Positions 12,955-25,189 of a stretch of DNA of 64,000 bases are shown piece after piece. The position numbers and the translations under genes were made by a program. Under the pieces are notes generated by a model. It ran no database searches, was not told the DNA's origin, and saw nothing but the letters and a program-made list of their open reading frames with translations. The stretch lies in assembly GCA_941918925.1 (NCBI GenBank), contig OW799236.1, positions 81,122,213 to 81,186,212 of the forward strand, given 5' to 3'. Origin of the DNA: Phyto melanocephala. Its lineage: Eukaryota > Arthropoda > Insecta > Diptera > Rhinophoridae. The first letter of the stretch is position 1. Each line of letters opens with the position of its first letter.

Positions 12955-13187
12955 TCGATATGTGGGAGGTAGGCGTTAAAGTGAACGTGTCACCTTTAAT
13001 TTTAACGTTTTTAGTTTTAATTGTACCGAAAAAGATACTGGGTGGTAAAAATTTTTCTACATTTAGATAAACAAACCTTGCGTATTATAAATATTCTGGC
13101 AATATTGTACTCCACAACTTTTTCAGCTTGAGCTCTATCGTGCTTTTAACAGATGGACAGACGGATAGATAAAAGAGCGGCAGACGG
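12955..13187 (-). mobile_element. Degraded family A fragment
   Basis: On the minus strand it retains the head's GTCCGTCTGTT-type block (here CTGTCCATCTGTTAAAAGC), the AGAGCTC segment, the ACCACCCAGTATC segment and the GACACGTTCACTTTAACGCC segment in family order, with internal deletions. It abuts a mariner transposase relic at 13188. Confidence 0.65.
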
Positions 13188-13330
13188 TCATACTTTCCTA
13201 GATCGTTCTAAAATTGCACTATTTTGAATCTCATCTAATTTTTTATCGTTCCAAATTCGACAGTTTTGTTTCTTGATGTATCCATTAACCAAAAAATATA
13301 TCTTGTATCCAAAGGAGCTTTTTGTATTGA
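13188..13330 (-). pseudogene. Mariner transposase relic (central fragment)
   Basis: On the minus strand the residues FLVNGYIKKQNCRIW are followed by NDKKLDEIQN and then ILERSRKV. In mariner transposases the segment after the first catalytic Asp reads HFWLNGYVNKQNCRIW, then a Glu/Pro-rich stretch ending HPEKVTVWC, so the order and spacing fit. Sequence upstream of the motif in the same 66-residue frame does not match the family. Only about 45 codons survive and no catalytic residue is left. It lies directly beside a family A fragment. Confidence 0.6.
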
Positions 13331-13389
13331 TGAAACATTGATCGGTTTGTTCCCTGAATGCGGCAAACATTTTTATAAATTTAATCATC

Positions 13390-14076
13390 CGTACATTTGC
13401 TGAACGCTATATCTGTCTATGGTGATTTGTAAAACAAACTAAATAAAAGACAGACATTTCGACAAATATATTTTGACAATATGTCTGCTATTAATTGCCA
13501 AAGTGTGGAAGTCCCTTATGAAAGACCGTTTATTTCTTTAAAAAACCATTATGTTGTCGTGGCTTTCGTGCAACTGAAATATTTAAACAAAATAAAGCTC
13601 TAGGATTATAGTTTATAAATTTACAACTGTAGATTAAGTTATGGACCATATGTAGTTAACATTGCTTTGGTTTTAATAATATTAACTAATAATATTGTTT
13701 TAGAGCTGTTCCAGCTATACTATTTTAAAGAAAAGCAAAGTAAAAAATTATTGTTTTTATGCTGAGCTACATATCTTAGGTTAATATCGAGTTTCCAAAT
13801 AGGGTATGGAAGAAATAAAATCACCACAAATCAGTTTGACAAATAGACTTGAACATTTCTGTTCAAATGTGTGCACCCTATATTTCTGTATGTTAATCCA
13901 CGGACTTTGTCTAAAGGCTTGCAATCAGTACCAACATTTTTCAATAGTTATATAGCCAGATGAAAATGTTCTATTCAAATGTTATAATTAGCCTGAACTA
14001 CGTATATAAAACAGCAGAAATACAATGCCAGTCCCCAGTATTAACGCCGAAAGCTTAACCAGATCATGCTCTGTTT
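13390..14076. other. A+T-rich stretch, no feature recognised
   Basis: I found no gene, RNA or repeat that I can support here. Confidence 0.4.
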
Positions 14077-16768
14077 TTATACCCGCCACCAAAAAATGGT
14101 GGGGGTATATTCATTTTGTCTTTCCGTTTGTAACACATCGAAATATCCATTTTAGACCCCATAAAGTATATATATTCTGAATCGGGGTTTGATTTTATGA
14201 CGATCTAGCTATGTCCGTCCGTCTGTCCGTCTGTTGAAAGCACGATAGAGGTTTCACCGAAAAAGCTAGGGGGCTCAAATTTTGCCAGAATCTTTCTTAT
14301 AGACAAGGTTTGTTTGGTATTGAAAATGGGCAAGATCGGAATATTAGGAAGAGAGTTATAGCTCGAAAGGCAAGAGTAGGTCGAAAAAACCGTGTCCTTC
14401 GAACATCGAATAAAATAGAATTGTGTCCAAACGCCTTAATGTAGACTCATGAAACTTCGAATATATATTTTCTGGCTAAAGACAATATTTTCTCCAGAAA
14501 ATTGTCTCAATCTATGCATTAGGAGAGGAGTTATCGATCAAAATGTACGAAAATTTTTACCGCACAGTGTATTTTTTGGTATATTTAAAAACAAAAACGT
14601 CATAAAAGCAACAAAATTGGATGTACGATTCTGAAATTTTGCACACTTTGCTTTTTGGTGACACGCTTTCTTGCAACGGCAAATAATTGTGCCACGCCCA
14701 CTTTTACGCCCACCTCCCATATAACTATTTAACTAAATTTCATATAATTTCTCTATTAATAAAGATTTTGGAATAATAAAGGCCTCTAACTTCTACACGC
14801 CTACTATAACGCTAACTTTTTACGTTATCTACCGTTAATGAAATTTAAAAGCTCATAAAACCGCTAAAATTAGAGGTATGATGATAAATTTTGCTACATC
14901 TATCCCCCTATGCAATTTCATTACTATGCCAAAAAATTAAGGTGCCACGCCCACTTTTACGCCCACCTCCCATATAACGTTTTACCTAAAATTCATATAA
15001 TTTGTCTATTAATAAAGATTTTGGAATTATAAAGGACTATATTGAAACACCTAAGTTGTACTCATTAGCAAAAACAACTTTGACACGCCTACTATAACGC
15101 CCACTTTCACTTTTGAATTGTGTCCAGACGCATAAACGTAGTCATGAAACTTCGAATATATATTTATCGAGTCAAAAGAATATTTTTCCTTGAAAATCGC
15201 TTAAATCTATGAATTAGGAAAAGAGTTTTAGATAAAAATGTACGAAAATTTATACCGCACAGTGTATATTTCAAATTTAAAACGTAATAAAACTGACAAA
15301 ACTTTATGTACGATTCTGAAATTTTGCAAACATGGTTTTTTGGTCAAAGTCTTCGTTATAACCGAAAATAGATGAGCCACGCACACTTTTTTCTTTAAAT
15401 TTTTATAAAAATATATTAGTCATATATATTAGCATTTATTCATCTTACACTGTGCCATTTATTGTACTGTAGCTAAGTATAAGATAAAGATGATAAGATA
15501 GATGACTCTACTAGCAACTACTAGATGGCATGCTAACAACTTATGCTTTTGTTCTCCTGAAGTTATGCTCTATTAAAAATGGGAATTTAGGAAAATTTTG
15601 ACCTAAGTCAAAAAAAATTATCTCTAAACATTATAAACAATTTATTTTCATGTACTAATGGCTAACAAATTTTAAAATTATACAAAACTTATTTCGTTTG
15701 AAAATCTTTTAAAAGCAAAATGTTATAGAAGTTTAAAAATCAAAGTCTCACTAATAAATTTCCCGTTTTAGAAAAATGCAGAGAATGTATATTTTAAATC
15801 ACCCTGTGGCCCTTAAAACTTAACCTTAAATTCACTTTCTTCCTCTTAAATTCATGTAAATTCTCTATAAATAAAGATTTTGGAATACTAGAGGACTATA
15901 TTGAAATATCTAAGTTATGTTTGTTAGCAGAAACTTTATTGACACGCGTATTTTAACGGCCACTTTCATTGAAAGACAAAATTTTCGAAAACATTTTACT
16001 AGCCTACCAAAGTTATAATGGGTGGTTTAATTTTAAGGGACTATGTTGATCTTGAATAAAATTATTATGAAATTATTATCATTTATATTTATAATGATAA
16101 TATTTGTATGCTTCAATTATGTATGGAACAAAATATCGGCCAAATGGCCCCCAACCTAGGCGGCACACTTCGATCCGATAGTCCATATTTTCAATGACAC
16201 TGTTGATGCTCAATTGTTGGGCAAGATGATGAGTCGAGGTCGCTTGCTCTTTTGCCACGTTATCGTGAAAAACAGCAATGTTTCCCATTCAACGAACTAA
16301 GATGGCATTCACAGATGTTTTCACATTTCATACAGACCTGCTTTGCAGACATTTAAATATTTTTTACAATTCTCACGATTGTGGACGAATTCGAACGATT
16401 TTGTTGACCAAAAGAATCACGAAGTGCACAAAATGCATTTTGATTTGAACGCCCATTTTTATAAAAATCTTTAATATTTAAAAGCATTGCTCGATTGCGT
16501 ATCTTTCCACGGTTCAAATTGAGTTAGTCTGAGATTGAGAAATGTCAAATGAAATACAAGAAAAAAGTTTAAGTTTAGATGTGGTTCACCTTAAACATGG
16601 GCCCTTAAAATTTAACCACCCTCTACAAAGAAAGTGATACATATTTTATTATAAAGAGATTATTCTATAGCGATTAACAAAATAATAAATATTGTGCTTT
16701 AAATGTACACAAAATTGGTGGTGGGTATAAAAGATTCGGCACAGCCGAATATAGTGCTCTTACTTGTT
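14077..16768 (+). mobile_element. DINE-1-like family A element, longest copy
   Basis: The copy runs from the 5' hairpin (TATACCCGCCACC-AAAAAA-TGGTGGGGGTATA) through the head block with CATAAAGTATATATATTCTG and triple CGTCTGTC to the 3' hairpin TTCGGCACAGCCGAA and CTCTTACTTGTT. Both ends resemble INE-1 termini. The interior repeats segments with CACGCCCACTTTTACGCCCA, CATATAACG and ATAAAGATTTTGGAATAATAA at least three times. A diverged block (about 15420-15800) looks like a further insertion. A mariner derivative is nested at 16018-16623. Short open frames at 14449, 14538 and 16079 are readings of repeat sequence. Confidence 0.85.
16018..16623 (-). mobile_element. Internally deleted mariner nested in family A element
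   Basis: It occupies the same position in the carrier as the 90-706 copy, with the same inverted ends (left TGGGTGGTTTAATTTTAAGG, right GGGCCCTTAAAATTTAACCA) and TA at 16016-16017 and 16624-16625. The minus strand gives a 69-residue open frame (16079-16288). Its N-terminal half (VAKEQATSTHHLAQQL) matches the mariner linker after the first helix-turn-helix, and its second half (IENMDYRIEVCR...FGRYF) matches the transposase C-terminus. The two are fused across a deletion that removes the whole catalytic core. Confidence 0.8.
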
Positions 16769-19390
16769 CAAATTAATTAAGTTAAACTTTAAAACAACTT
16801 TTAATTTCTATAATTATATCTACCTTCATCACCAACTTTCTCGCATAAACTAATGGGAGTAATAAAATTAACAATAAATCTTTTTTTTTTTTAATAACTT
16901 TAAGTAAAAATATCAACAATTTCCGAGTTAACACTCTAAAAGCAATTGAACAACACCAACAACAATAACAATTTAAGTAACTTTAACCGCAATAAATCAG
17001 CATGCAAACTATGTTGTGAAAGCAAAAGCTACAACAAAACAAAATATATATTTAAACAAAATAAAACTGATAAAAAAACTGAAAAAATTAACAGAAATGT
17101 ACAACAGAAATGAAAATGAAAAATTCGAGAGAATGAGAAGAAAAAATGTAAAACGGGGCGAAAAAACAGCAACAGACAGACCGAGACGCATTCAAAGCAC
17201 AATTGCATCATCAACTACAATGTGACAAGTGACAAATGAGTTTTCATTTGCCAAAAAAATGGCGAAAATATAAAGTAGGAATGAGTGAAGCTGAATAAAA
17301 CTGCCAGTATAAAATTATATATTGAAATAAATGTAGAGTCATACTTATAAGTGTGTATGTATATATGTTGTAAGTGGGAGAAGCAACAAGGAAATAAAAA
17401 ATTAAAATATGCATGAAACTTACTTCGAAAATGACAAAAATTCTATATTAAACTACAAGTAGTACGATTATGCTGGGAAGGAAAAGTTAAAAAGTGAAAT
17501 TTAGCGAAATAAATTTAACATACTCCTCCTTTTCGTTTTCAACATTATCAACATTTAGTTAGCAACTAAAAATATTTAAAGAAAAAATTATTGAATAAGT
17601 CGAGATTTGCAAACTAAAAGCAAAATAATATGTTTTCCTTTACTTTTTTTGTAAAATTAAAAGAGACATGTAAGTGTCAGCAAAAATGTTCATGATTGTC
17701 ATCATTGCGAATTCCATCTGTACCACTGTCATCATGTTGCTCTTTTTTTCCTTTTCACGAATCGCACATTTTTTAACCAGCTTCAAAGATATGACAACTG
17801 TTACCATTCCCTTTTAAGCAGTTAAAATTGCAAATATAAAATAAATAATAAAAGCTTTGACATAAATCGTTTATAGTTTTAATTTTGCATTCGTAAAATG
17901 ATTAAAAAAATTTGTTGTATCTCAATTTTTTCAGTTCTTTTCTTTTTTCCAGTCAAAGGTTACAGTTATTTTAGAAACGGAAAGGAAATGGTGTGTTGAT
18001 TTTAGTTTTTTTTTTGTTATAATAAATAAGTACGAATGCTTTGTGTGACGATTCGCAGACAGTAGATGACTGGCTGACTGTAATACTTCCTTCACTGTGT
18101 GCTTATATTTGTTGCTCCACCAAGCCAGAGCATGAGCCACTAGCATGAAAGAGTAAGTCAGTACTTTAAAGTTAAAGGAATTAAATTATTCTGGAAAAGA
18201 TGGCATAAGGTGGAAAAATTCGTAACTTAGCAACGCTAAAATGCTCACATAAATTTTTTTAACACCCAAGCTACATTCCGAACAATACGATTTTCTTAAT
18301 TTCGCTCAAAGACTCTGGGTGTTTTGTAGAAGAACGATAGGTTCACACTGGCTATACACGAGTATTCTACAACCGTTTCTAACTTAGGTCTCTATAGTAT
18401 GGTCGAAATCTTTAGAGAATGGTATAAAAGCTCTTCAAAAAGTCCGAAGACATTGCTGCATTAGTATATAGAGAATACTATCAGTTTAACCGATTGAGTT
18501 ACGCATTCTGGAAATAAATATTTAAATTCATTGCCAATCGAATGGTTTACTTCTTGCAATCGAACTTTTCTTTGGTGGTTATAAAATTTCTATTGAAAGA
18601 ATAATAATTTCTTAGTGCTGACTACATATTTATATTTCGAAACGAAATTCTTTAAGTACAACCGTAAAATTCTACTATCACAAAAACTATGCGATTGGCA
18701 ACAATTTTGATATTCACAATTTCATCTGTACGGGTGAAATAAGATTAAATAAGACTAATGAAATTGAGTGAATAGCCAGTGATTGACCAGAATATCGTAT
18801 ACCAAAGAATAGTGAATATATGATGGATGCAAAACATCACAGAAATACCTTGTGACAAAATCCCAACGTGATATGAGAGCGATAACTGTATCCCAAAAAT
18901 ACCAGAGGAGGGAAATGGGATAGTTTACTTTGACAGCAATATGTGTCCTGTGCGAGCTATGTAAGCAAAAAATAAAAGTTTTCATTTTTGAAAATTTTCT
19001 TTTATTTACAAAATATCAAGTTGATATCAGGAAACGTTAAATTTGTGACTGAGTTTATAGACATCATAATATTGTTACAGATTTTGTCCGATTTAGCAAT
19101 GTTGCAAGCGATTATCAGGATTATGACCCTCGTCAAAAACAAGACTCGAATAAGGTTAATAGTTTGTTTCATTATATACAGCGTCACTAATTTAATTTAC
19201 GATTCTAGGACATACTTGAGTAACCATTCTGCATAGACCACATTACGAATCATCGGCTCTGAAATATACTGGCATTATTGTTATAGAAGTCTATAGCACA
19301 TAGCAGATCGTAGCCATTATGGCAGTGCTAATACAAATAGTTAAAAAAACTCAGCCGGGATATAAGTATTACAACAGAGTGTGTTGTGTG
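16769..19390. other. A+T-rich stretch, no feature recognised
   Basis: There is a purine-rich stretch at 17000-17220 and little else. Open frames on both strands there mirror each other's low-complexity composition and are not genes. No element ends were found. Confidence 0.4.
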
Positions 19391-19642
19391 CAAGACGAAT
19401 TTATTTATCAGGTGGTGTTGACAACGCAGCTGATCTACTTTTTTATTTGCAAAAATTATGATCGAATTGCCAAATATTATTTATGTTTACATAGATTACT
19501 CCTTCCCGCGCAAAAAAACACAAACAAAAACCATGTAGTGTTTGACACATCGACAGTCGAAAGCAACAATAAAAAACGATGTTGTTTTTTAAATGTTGTA
19601 TTTGTTGTAGAATTACCACCACCTGATAAATAAACTCGCCTT
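19391..19642. repeat. Inverted-repeat element, arms of about 26 bp
   Basis: The arm at 19391-19416 (CAAG.CGA.TTTATTTATCA then GGTGGT) is repeated as its reverse complement at 19618-19642 with about two mismatches, around a loop of roughly 200 bases. This looks like a small MITE or a foldback remnant. A 104-residue plus-strand frame (19319-19633) spans it only because of this structure. No clear target duplication was seen. Confidence 0.5.
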
Positions 19643-19818
19643 GGTTGTGTGTATATCAAATTGAGTTTAATAATAAGCTGCTTAAGAACAACAATAATAA
19701 TAAAATAACATATTTATTATTATTTATTTATTGTATTAGAAATCAATTAAGTACTTCTAACATTTATACCATAAGTTTTAAGTGATATTTTTAAGAAACT
19801 AAATGAACGAACTCTGGT

Positions 19819-20052
19819 AAAGGCTTCTGAGCTCGCTTCTAAAGATCCCATTATCATTCTAACTCTCCTTATTTAAGAAGAAAAGAATGTGTGTTGCTTT
19901 GTGTTTTTTTAAACTTTTGTATTCTTAACAACAACAAAATAATGTTGAAACCCATGATAAAAACAAATAAAATTAAAAAGAATTAAAAACCAATAAATGG
20001 AACCTTCATGAGAAGATCTTTTAGAAGCTTCAATTGCGAGTGTAGAAGCCCT
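19819..20052. repeat. Imperfect inverted repeat
   Basis: Left arm 19819-19847 (AAGGCTTCT..GCTCGCTTCT then AAAGATC) pairs imperfectly with 20013-20052, which contains GATCTTTTAGAAGC, GCGAG and AGAAGCCCTT. The gap is about 165 bases. Arms are broken by a small indel. It could be a decayed transposon end pair. Confidence 0.4.
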
Positions 20053-20084
20053 TGTTCTATATCCAAACGCTTGTAAAAAATCAA

Positions 20085-20470
20085 TGAGCAATGTGTATCG
20101 GAGTCCTTATGTCCTCCTTATCCTTTACGTGTCCAGTTAAGGCGTTAAAACAGGATTGTGACCGACTAGCTCTTATAGTGGCTTCTCGGATAAGGGTGTG
20201 AGTGCCTCCCATTTTCTTAACCCAGGACCATCACAAAAAATACTAAATACAATACACATCACATCAAAATAGGGAGTAGATATTAGACTCCAGTCGTCCT
20301 ATCCCTTCCATAGTCATCAAGAACGTCCTATACTTAGTGATGATAACCCGCACTATGCCTCCTCAATTACCTTGGGTCCTTTTTCAGGCCCACTTATCCT
20401 TTTCTTTGACCGCTGGGTATTTTAGGCCCTGACTAGCACAGGCAATATTTAGAGTGTACATGTGTTAGTG
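20085..20470. other. G+C-richer block of unknown origin
   Basis: The composition departs from the flanks, with many CCTCC, TCCTTAT and GGACC words. The block contains GGATAAGGGTGTGAGTGCCT and TTAACCCAGGACCATCAC. It reads like untranslated sequence of a retroelement, but no frame is open and I cannot name it. Confidence 0.35.
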
Positions 20471-21945
20471 AAAAAGTGTTCACGTGTCTTGAAAATATAT
20501 TATTTTTATTTGTAAATGCTGGGTAAAGTAATAGCATTTTGTTGTTTTTGTTTTACGCTTTTTGTAAATTTGGAAATTTGCATTATAAATATTTAATAAA
20601 CTATAGAATATATATATTAAATATTATGGTGCGTTTTAATAAAAACTTTAACGATATATATCATATTTATTGCAGAAAAATACACTCCTTTATATTTCCA
20701 CAACTTTACTATTTCGTTTAAATTATTTTCTTGCAATTGCTTCACCGAAAAGCTACAGTTATTCACACATAGTGAATTTTTTTTGTGTCGAGACTTTTTG
20801 GAGTAGAATAAAAATGACAAACGGAAGTGCATACTTTTACACTCATTTATATGTATGAATAAATGTAAATGAATTTTGTTGCCTAACAGAACGTTAGAAT
20901 AGCAAAAAAAAAACATGCACATTATTGTTGCAACAAGGCAAAAGAAAAAGAAATATCACCAAAAGTGCCCGTAGTTTTTCAAAAGGAAAAGAAAAAAACT
21001 TACAATACTCGCGAGGGCAAGTAATAAATTTTGCAAACGTTAAAAAACTGCATACGAAATTTAGTTTGTTTCTTTCTTGTTGGAGCTTTTGGTTTATTTG
21101 CCTCATTTTCAACGTCACAAAAAATATAATATGAATTCGAGTTTGTGCTGAAATGATATATTGAAATATATGCATGATGTCACAAAATAGTATTTTCTCT
21201 TTCCCTTCTACTTTACATATTCATTTTTTATTTTTTTTTTTTTAAGTAGAGAATTACATTTTTCTGTAACAATTCATTTATGTTTATGTATGTATGTAAT
21301 CATATTGGAATGTATGCATGTATGTCTATTTGGTATGTCTATTTGGTTGGGGTTTGAGAAGATTTTATAAAAGTGTAAAAATGTTGCATATTCTGAAAGG
21401 CATATTGAAGACTTCTTAGGGTTTGAGTGGTTTAACATAACTGTTTCATACATATGTAGTTTGGTTGTTACAACTATGTTTATTGCATTGTCAAAAGCAT
21501 GTATGAAATTGTATGCCTATAAAAAAATACAACTTAAAGGCAGCGGAAAATAAGGAGACATAAAAAGAAGGGTATTTCCATGAATGTCAATATACTTTTA
21601 AGGACCATACAACCAAGTGCTTGTTATCTCACCTTATCGGGTTTACAATTTCAAGTAAAATGAATATAATTTTTGCAGGTCATTACACAAACTAGCTAAA
21701 GAAAACTTTATAACATTCCATATTTAATTGATTTTGCTGTTATTTTAAATATTGTAGGTGTTTTTTTCCCTTAATTCACACTGAATTTTCCTCAGAATTG
21801 GTCTGTCATTTGTCTGTTTCATTAACTGCCGAACTCCGCTATGCGAATTTTTTATTATTATTCTTTGCGACTGTGATGCCAAGGGTATACATATATGTAA
21901 ATATAAAACTTTATCATTCAAATGTTAGTTTAAACAATTTTCATT
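20471..21945. other. A+T-rich stretch, no feature recognised
   Basis: Overlapping small frames on both strands (20539-21175) are low-complexity and mutually antisense, so not credible genes. A short direct duplication of TATGTCTATTTGG occurs near 21320-21345. Confidence 0.4.
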
Positions 21946-22110
21946 TGGTTTTCTGAAAGCTTATGAATTGAACAATGTTAGCTGATTGAAATCAACTTTT
22001 AGAAGCCCTCGCATGTTGCACATGCATATTTGGGTATAAATCGCTATTGAAAGACAACTGAATTGCTTTATAAGTTACTAAGATATAAGCAAATACACAC
22101 AACTGTCCCT
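21946..22110 (+). mobile_element. Degraded family B fragment
   Basis: It retains TTTTCTGAAAGCTTATGAAT, TTGAAATCAACTTTT.GAAGCCC, a GGGTATAAATCGCTATTGAAA segment and AGATATAAGCAAA in family B order. The 5' hairpin and everything after the AAAACCCAC region are missing. Confidence 0.65.
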
Positions 22111-23967
22111 GTGTTTTCCTTTATTCTTATCACCAGAATTAAATCTGACCAACAATAAGAATAAGACAGTTAAGTTCATACTTTAAATAAACCTTGGTTT
22201 TGCTTCTTTAAATATACTGGGATTCTTTTGATTGCAAGTAATAAAAAACAATTATGAAATTTATGTAGTGTTTCACTATTATCTAATTTAACTTGATATA
22301 CGCTTATGAATCCCTTATGTGTGACTGCTAATACTACAACTTAATTTTCTCTCTTTCATTATAATATTGTGATGCCAGATCTAGAACTTCTAAGCAAAAT
22401 ACATTTTAGAACTAGATATTTTATAGTTCATCCCAGGGTACACTTATACAAGATGGCGGTGCAAGGCCAGCTGACTATTTTTTTGTGTTCTGGAGAATGT
22501 CAAAATACATACTTAAAAAAATTATTTCAGCTTCGGAAATTGTCAAACTCCATACATAAAAAAAGAGAGACAAAAATTGCTCTCGTTTACGCTATCACCT
22601 TATGTAATTACACCATGGTTCATCCTAAAAGTGCTTTACAAAGTGTGAATTATTTATAACTTAAATGTTGCCAATGTTGAAAATAAAATGTATATATGAC
22701 AAAAGAAAATTAAATATATGCAAATAAAATTACTGTGATGTTAAGTAATGAATTTAAAATCGAATTAAATTAGTCTGTAATAACAAACACACTGTTCGAT
22801 CAAACACAACTATTAAGTTGATATAGGTCCGGTAATAAACAATTTTATGTTCCCGTGTAGCCGTGTAATTAAAGCACATTACAAGGTTGCTCTTTTGAGT
22901 TAATCATTGCATTAGATTTGTTTTCTTGCTCTATTTCATTATGGTTAAACAGCTAAAGTCATACTTAACCCAGAACAGCTTCATAAATAAAATGCTGGCC
23001 AATGTCACTATAAAAGCATATATAAAAGTTAAAGTTCAATTCCAAATTTCTCAAAAGTAAATATTTTGACATTTGCCCTTTTAGCTTCAAGCCACAGATA
23101 TATACGTATATATATAAAATTAAGAATAAGCTGATAGTTGTTTTTAAAAGGTTTGTTTTGTACAAAATTGAAAAATTACAAAGTATAAGTCAGTTGTAAA
23201 ATAAAATCACCACCAGTATATACATTAAGATATTTACATATAATATTGTTAATCTCCACTAAATATGGAAACACCTATATCGACTGTATTTAATGCATTT
23301 TATATAAGTTACATAGGACTACGTCATGCAAACGTTTATAAAAATACTTGATTATACTCGTTAGTATTGTAAAAAATGAAAATTGTCAATACAAAGCAAC
23401 ACATATCCATCCTTAAACACACACATACATTCATGCTATTCCAATCACAAAACACAATACAACACAAGTGCTCTTGAAAGAATTTGAAAACAAAAAAAGC
23501 AAAAAACTTCAACAGAAAATTATTGCATATTTTATGGCTCTTCACAAATGTCATGTAAAATGGCATAAATAAAAAACAAAAAGTATTTAGTTATTTTCTT
23601 TAGCACTAGTATAATCCCATGCTCCTTTACATCTTGAAAAAATATTAACGTTTTAAATAATAAATACAGTTATTCTATGGCTGAATTTGTTCCTATACTA
23701 TATGCGCCTTATATTTCTATTTAAGTTTTTATTCCATGTGCGTGTTGGTTTATTTATTAACATGTCAATGACAGTGATAGTTAAGACGAATATGTCAATA
23801 CATTTTGGTTTTTTCTTAAGTATGTGTGTGTGTGTGCATTTAAGTTTATGTATACGTACCCCGCAGACAATGTATTTTGATAATGATCTTAATAATGCTA
23901 TAAACTAGCCCATAGATACAGTGATTTATCGGTTATCAAAAAAATATTTATTTACAATAGATTTGTA
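22111..23967. other. A+T-rich stretch, no feature recognised
   Basis: A 96-residue frame at 22369-22659 includes a short G+C-richer patch (around TACAAGATGGCGGTGCAAGG at 22448), which may be a decayed transposon terminus; no partner end was found. Nothing else is supported. Confidence 0.4.
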
Positions 23968-23971
23968 TTAA

Positions 23972-24069
23972 CCTGGGGGCAAATTACGGCATTTGAACGT
24001 AATCAAAATTTGAAAATTCTTATTGGAATCTATTTACCGTGATCGAATGCCGTAATTTGGCCCCTGTTG
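23972..24069. mobile_element. Small palindromic MITE-like element flanked by TTAA
   Basis: Left arm GGGGGCAAATTACGGCATT and right arm AATGCCGTAATTTGGCCCC are reverse complements apart from one base and enclose about 45 bases. TTAA lies on both sides (23968-23971 and 24070-24073), which is the piggyBac-type target duplication, although the two ends differ by a few bases between TTAA and the arm. A hAT origin (CAGGGG-type end) is the alternative. Confidence 0.55.
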
Positions 24070-24074
24070 TTAAA

Positions 24075-24670
24075 ATTTTGTTTCGCGGTAAAAGCGTTTT
24101 TAAAAACTTTCCTTTATTCATATAAAAATTATTTAATATTAAGTGCAATTGTAGATGTGAAAAACTTTCTGCAATTAAGGAATGTTAAATGCAGTACAGC
24201 AAATTAAAAATTTGATGAACCATATAAAATGTTTACATTAAAAACAAAAATTTAAAACTTAATTTTTAAATAACTAATTAATAAATAAATAGAACAAATA
24301 GCACCTTGTTTCTAAAAATTTAATTTCCATTTGTTAGCAGGGTATGCATGTGTTTTACAAATGTGTATGTCTTTTTGTGGCCAAAAACACAGTGAAAAAA
24401 GTAAATATTTGTTATTTATTTATCCAGCTCTTTCGCATGTTTGTTATATTCGTTTTTTTTTTTCTCTTTTCTTGTAAGACATGCATTGTCAATGACATGA
24501 AATGTTTTCAACAGAGCAAATGAATTTTTCCACTAAACAAACACAGCAGGTACTGAAATAACAATGTTAAGTAAATAAAATTATTTTAGCTATTTTCTTG
24601 ATAAAAAATCTTTAAACAGCAAATATATAATAATATTCTAAGTCATATGTGATTTTTTGTTTTTGTCAAC
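24075..24670. other. A+T-rich stretch, no feature recognised
   Basis: I see no gene or repeat boundary between the palindromic element and the LINE that follows. Confidence 0.4.
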
Positions 24671-25189
24671 GTGTCCTTATTGACGTATATTAAATGGTTT
24701 TATAAATTTGTGAACTCTAAACGGCGATCGTCCGTTAATCCTAAATACTATAAATATGGACCAAATGACGCTGATGAAGACGTTTCTATTTCCAATTTGT
24801 TTGCTGATTTTTTTTCAACAACCTACTCTAAAAAAGTATATAATAACATAACATCTTACCCATTTAATATACCTCAATCATCTGGTATACAATTCTCTTT
24901 TATTACTTATAAAACGACTCTTTCAAATTTATTATCACTAAATAATTCGTTTAATGCTGGACCAGATGAAATACCAAATTGCGTTCTAAAAAATTGTGCA
25001 GAAAATTTATGTTACCCGCTTACTGCTATCTTTAACACATCCATTAAATTAGGATACGTACCATTGATTTGGAAATTATTGTATATAATTCCGTTGTTTA
25101 AAAATGGAAGCAAAATTGAGATATCAAATTATCGTGGCATTGCTAAGCTGAGTGATATTCCCAAACTTTTTGAAAAAAATTTTAACTGA
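24671..25189 (+). pseudogene. LINE reverse transcriptase, N-terminal part
   Basis: The 172-residue frame begins with FYKFVNSKRRSS and KYYKYG, typical of the region just before the RT fingers. It continues with the RT motifs NAGPDEIPNCVLKNCA (residues about 95-110) and NYRGIAKLSDIPKLFEK near the end. A run of seven A at about 25172 marks a frameshift: the protein continues in another frame from ILTDNLYYQI. The ATG at 24671 is not a genuine start, since upstream coding sequence has been lost. The product would copy element RNA at a nicked target, but this copy cannot make it. Confidence 0.85.

Noticed and set aside
17000..17225. Lys/Arg-rich 69-residue frame as a nuclear protein exon
   Set aside because: Purine-rich low-complexity DNA with open frames on the opposite strand too; no splice or domain support.
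19319..19633. 104-residue frame as a possible small gene
   Set aside because: The frame spans an inverted-repeat element and its C-terminal end is set by the repeat arm.
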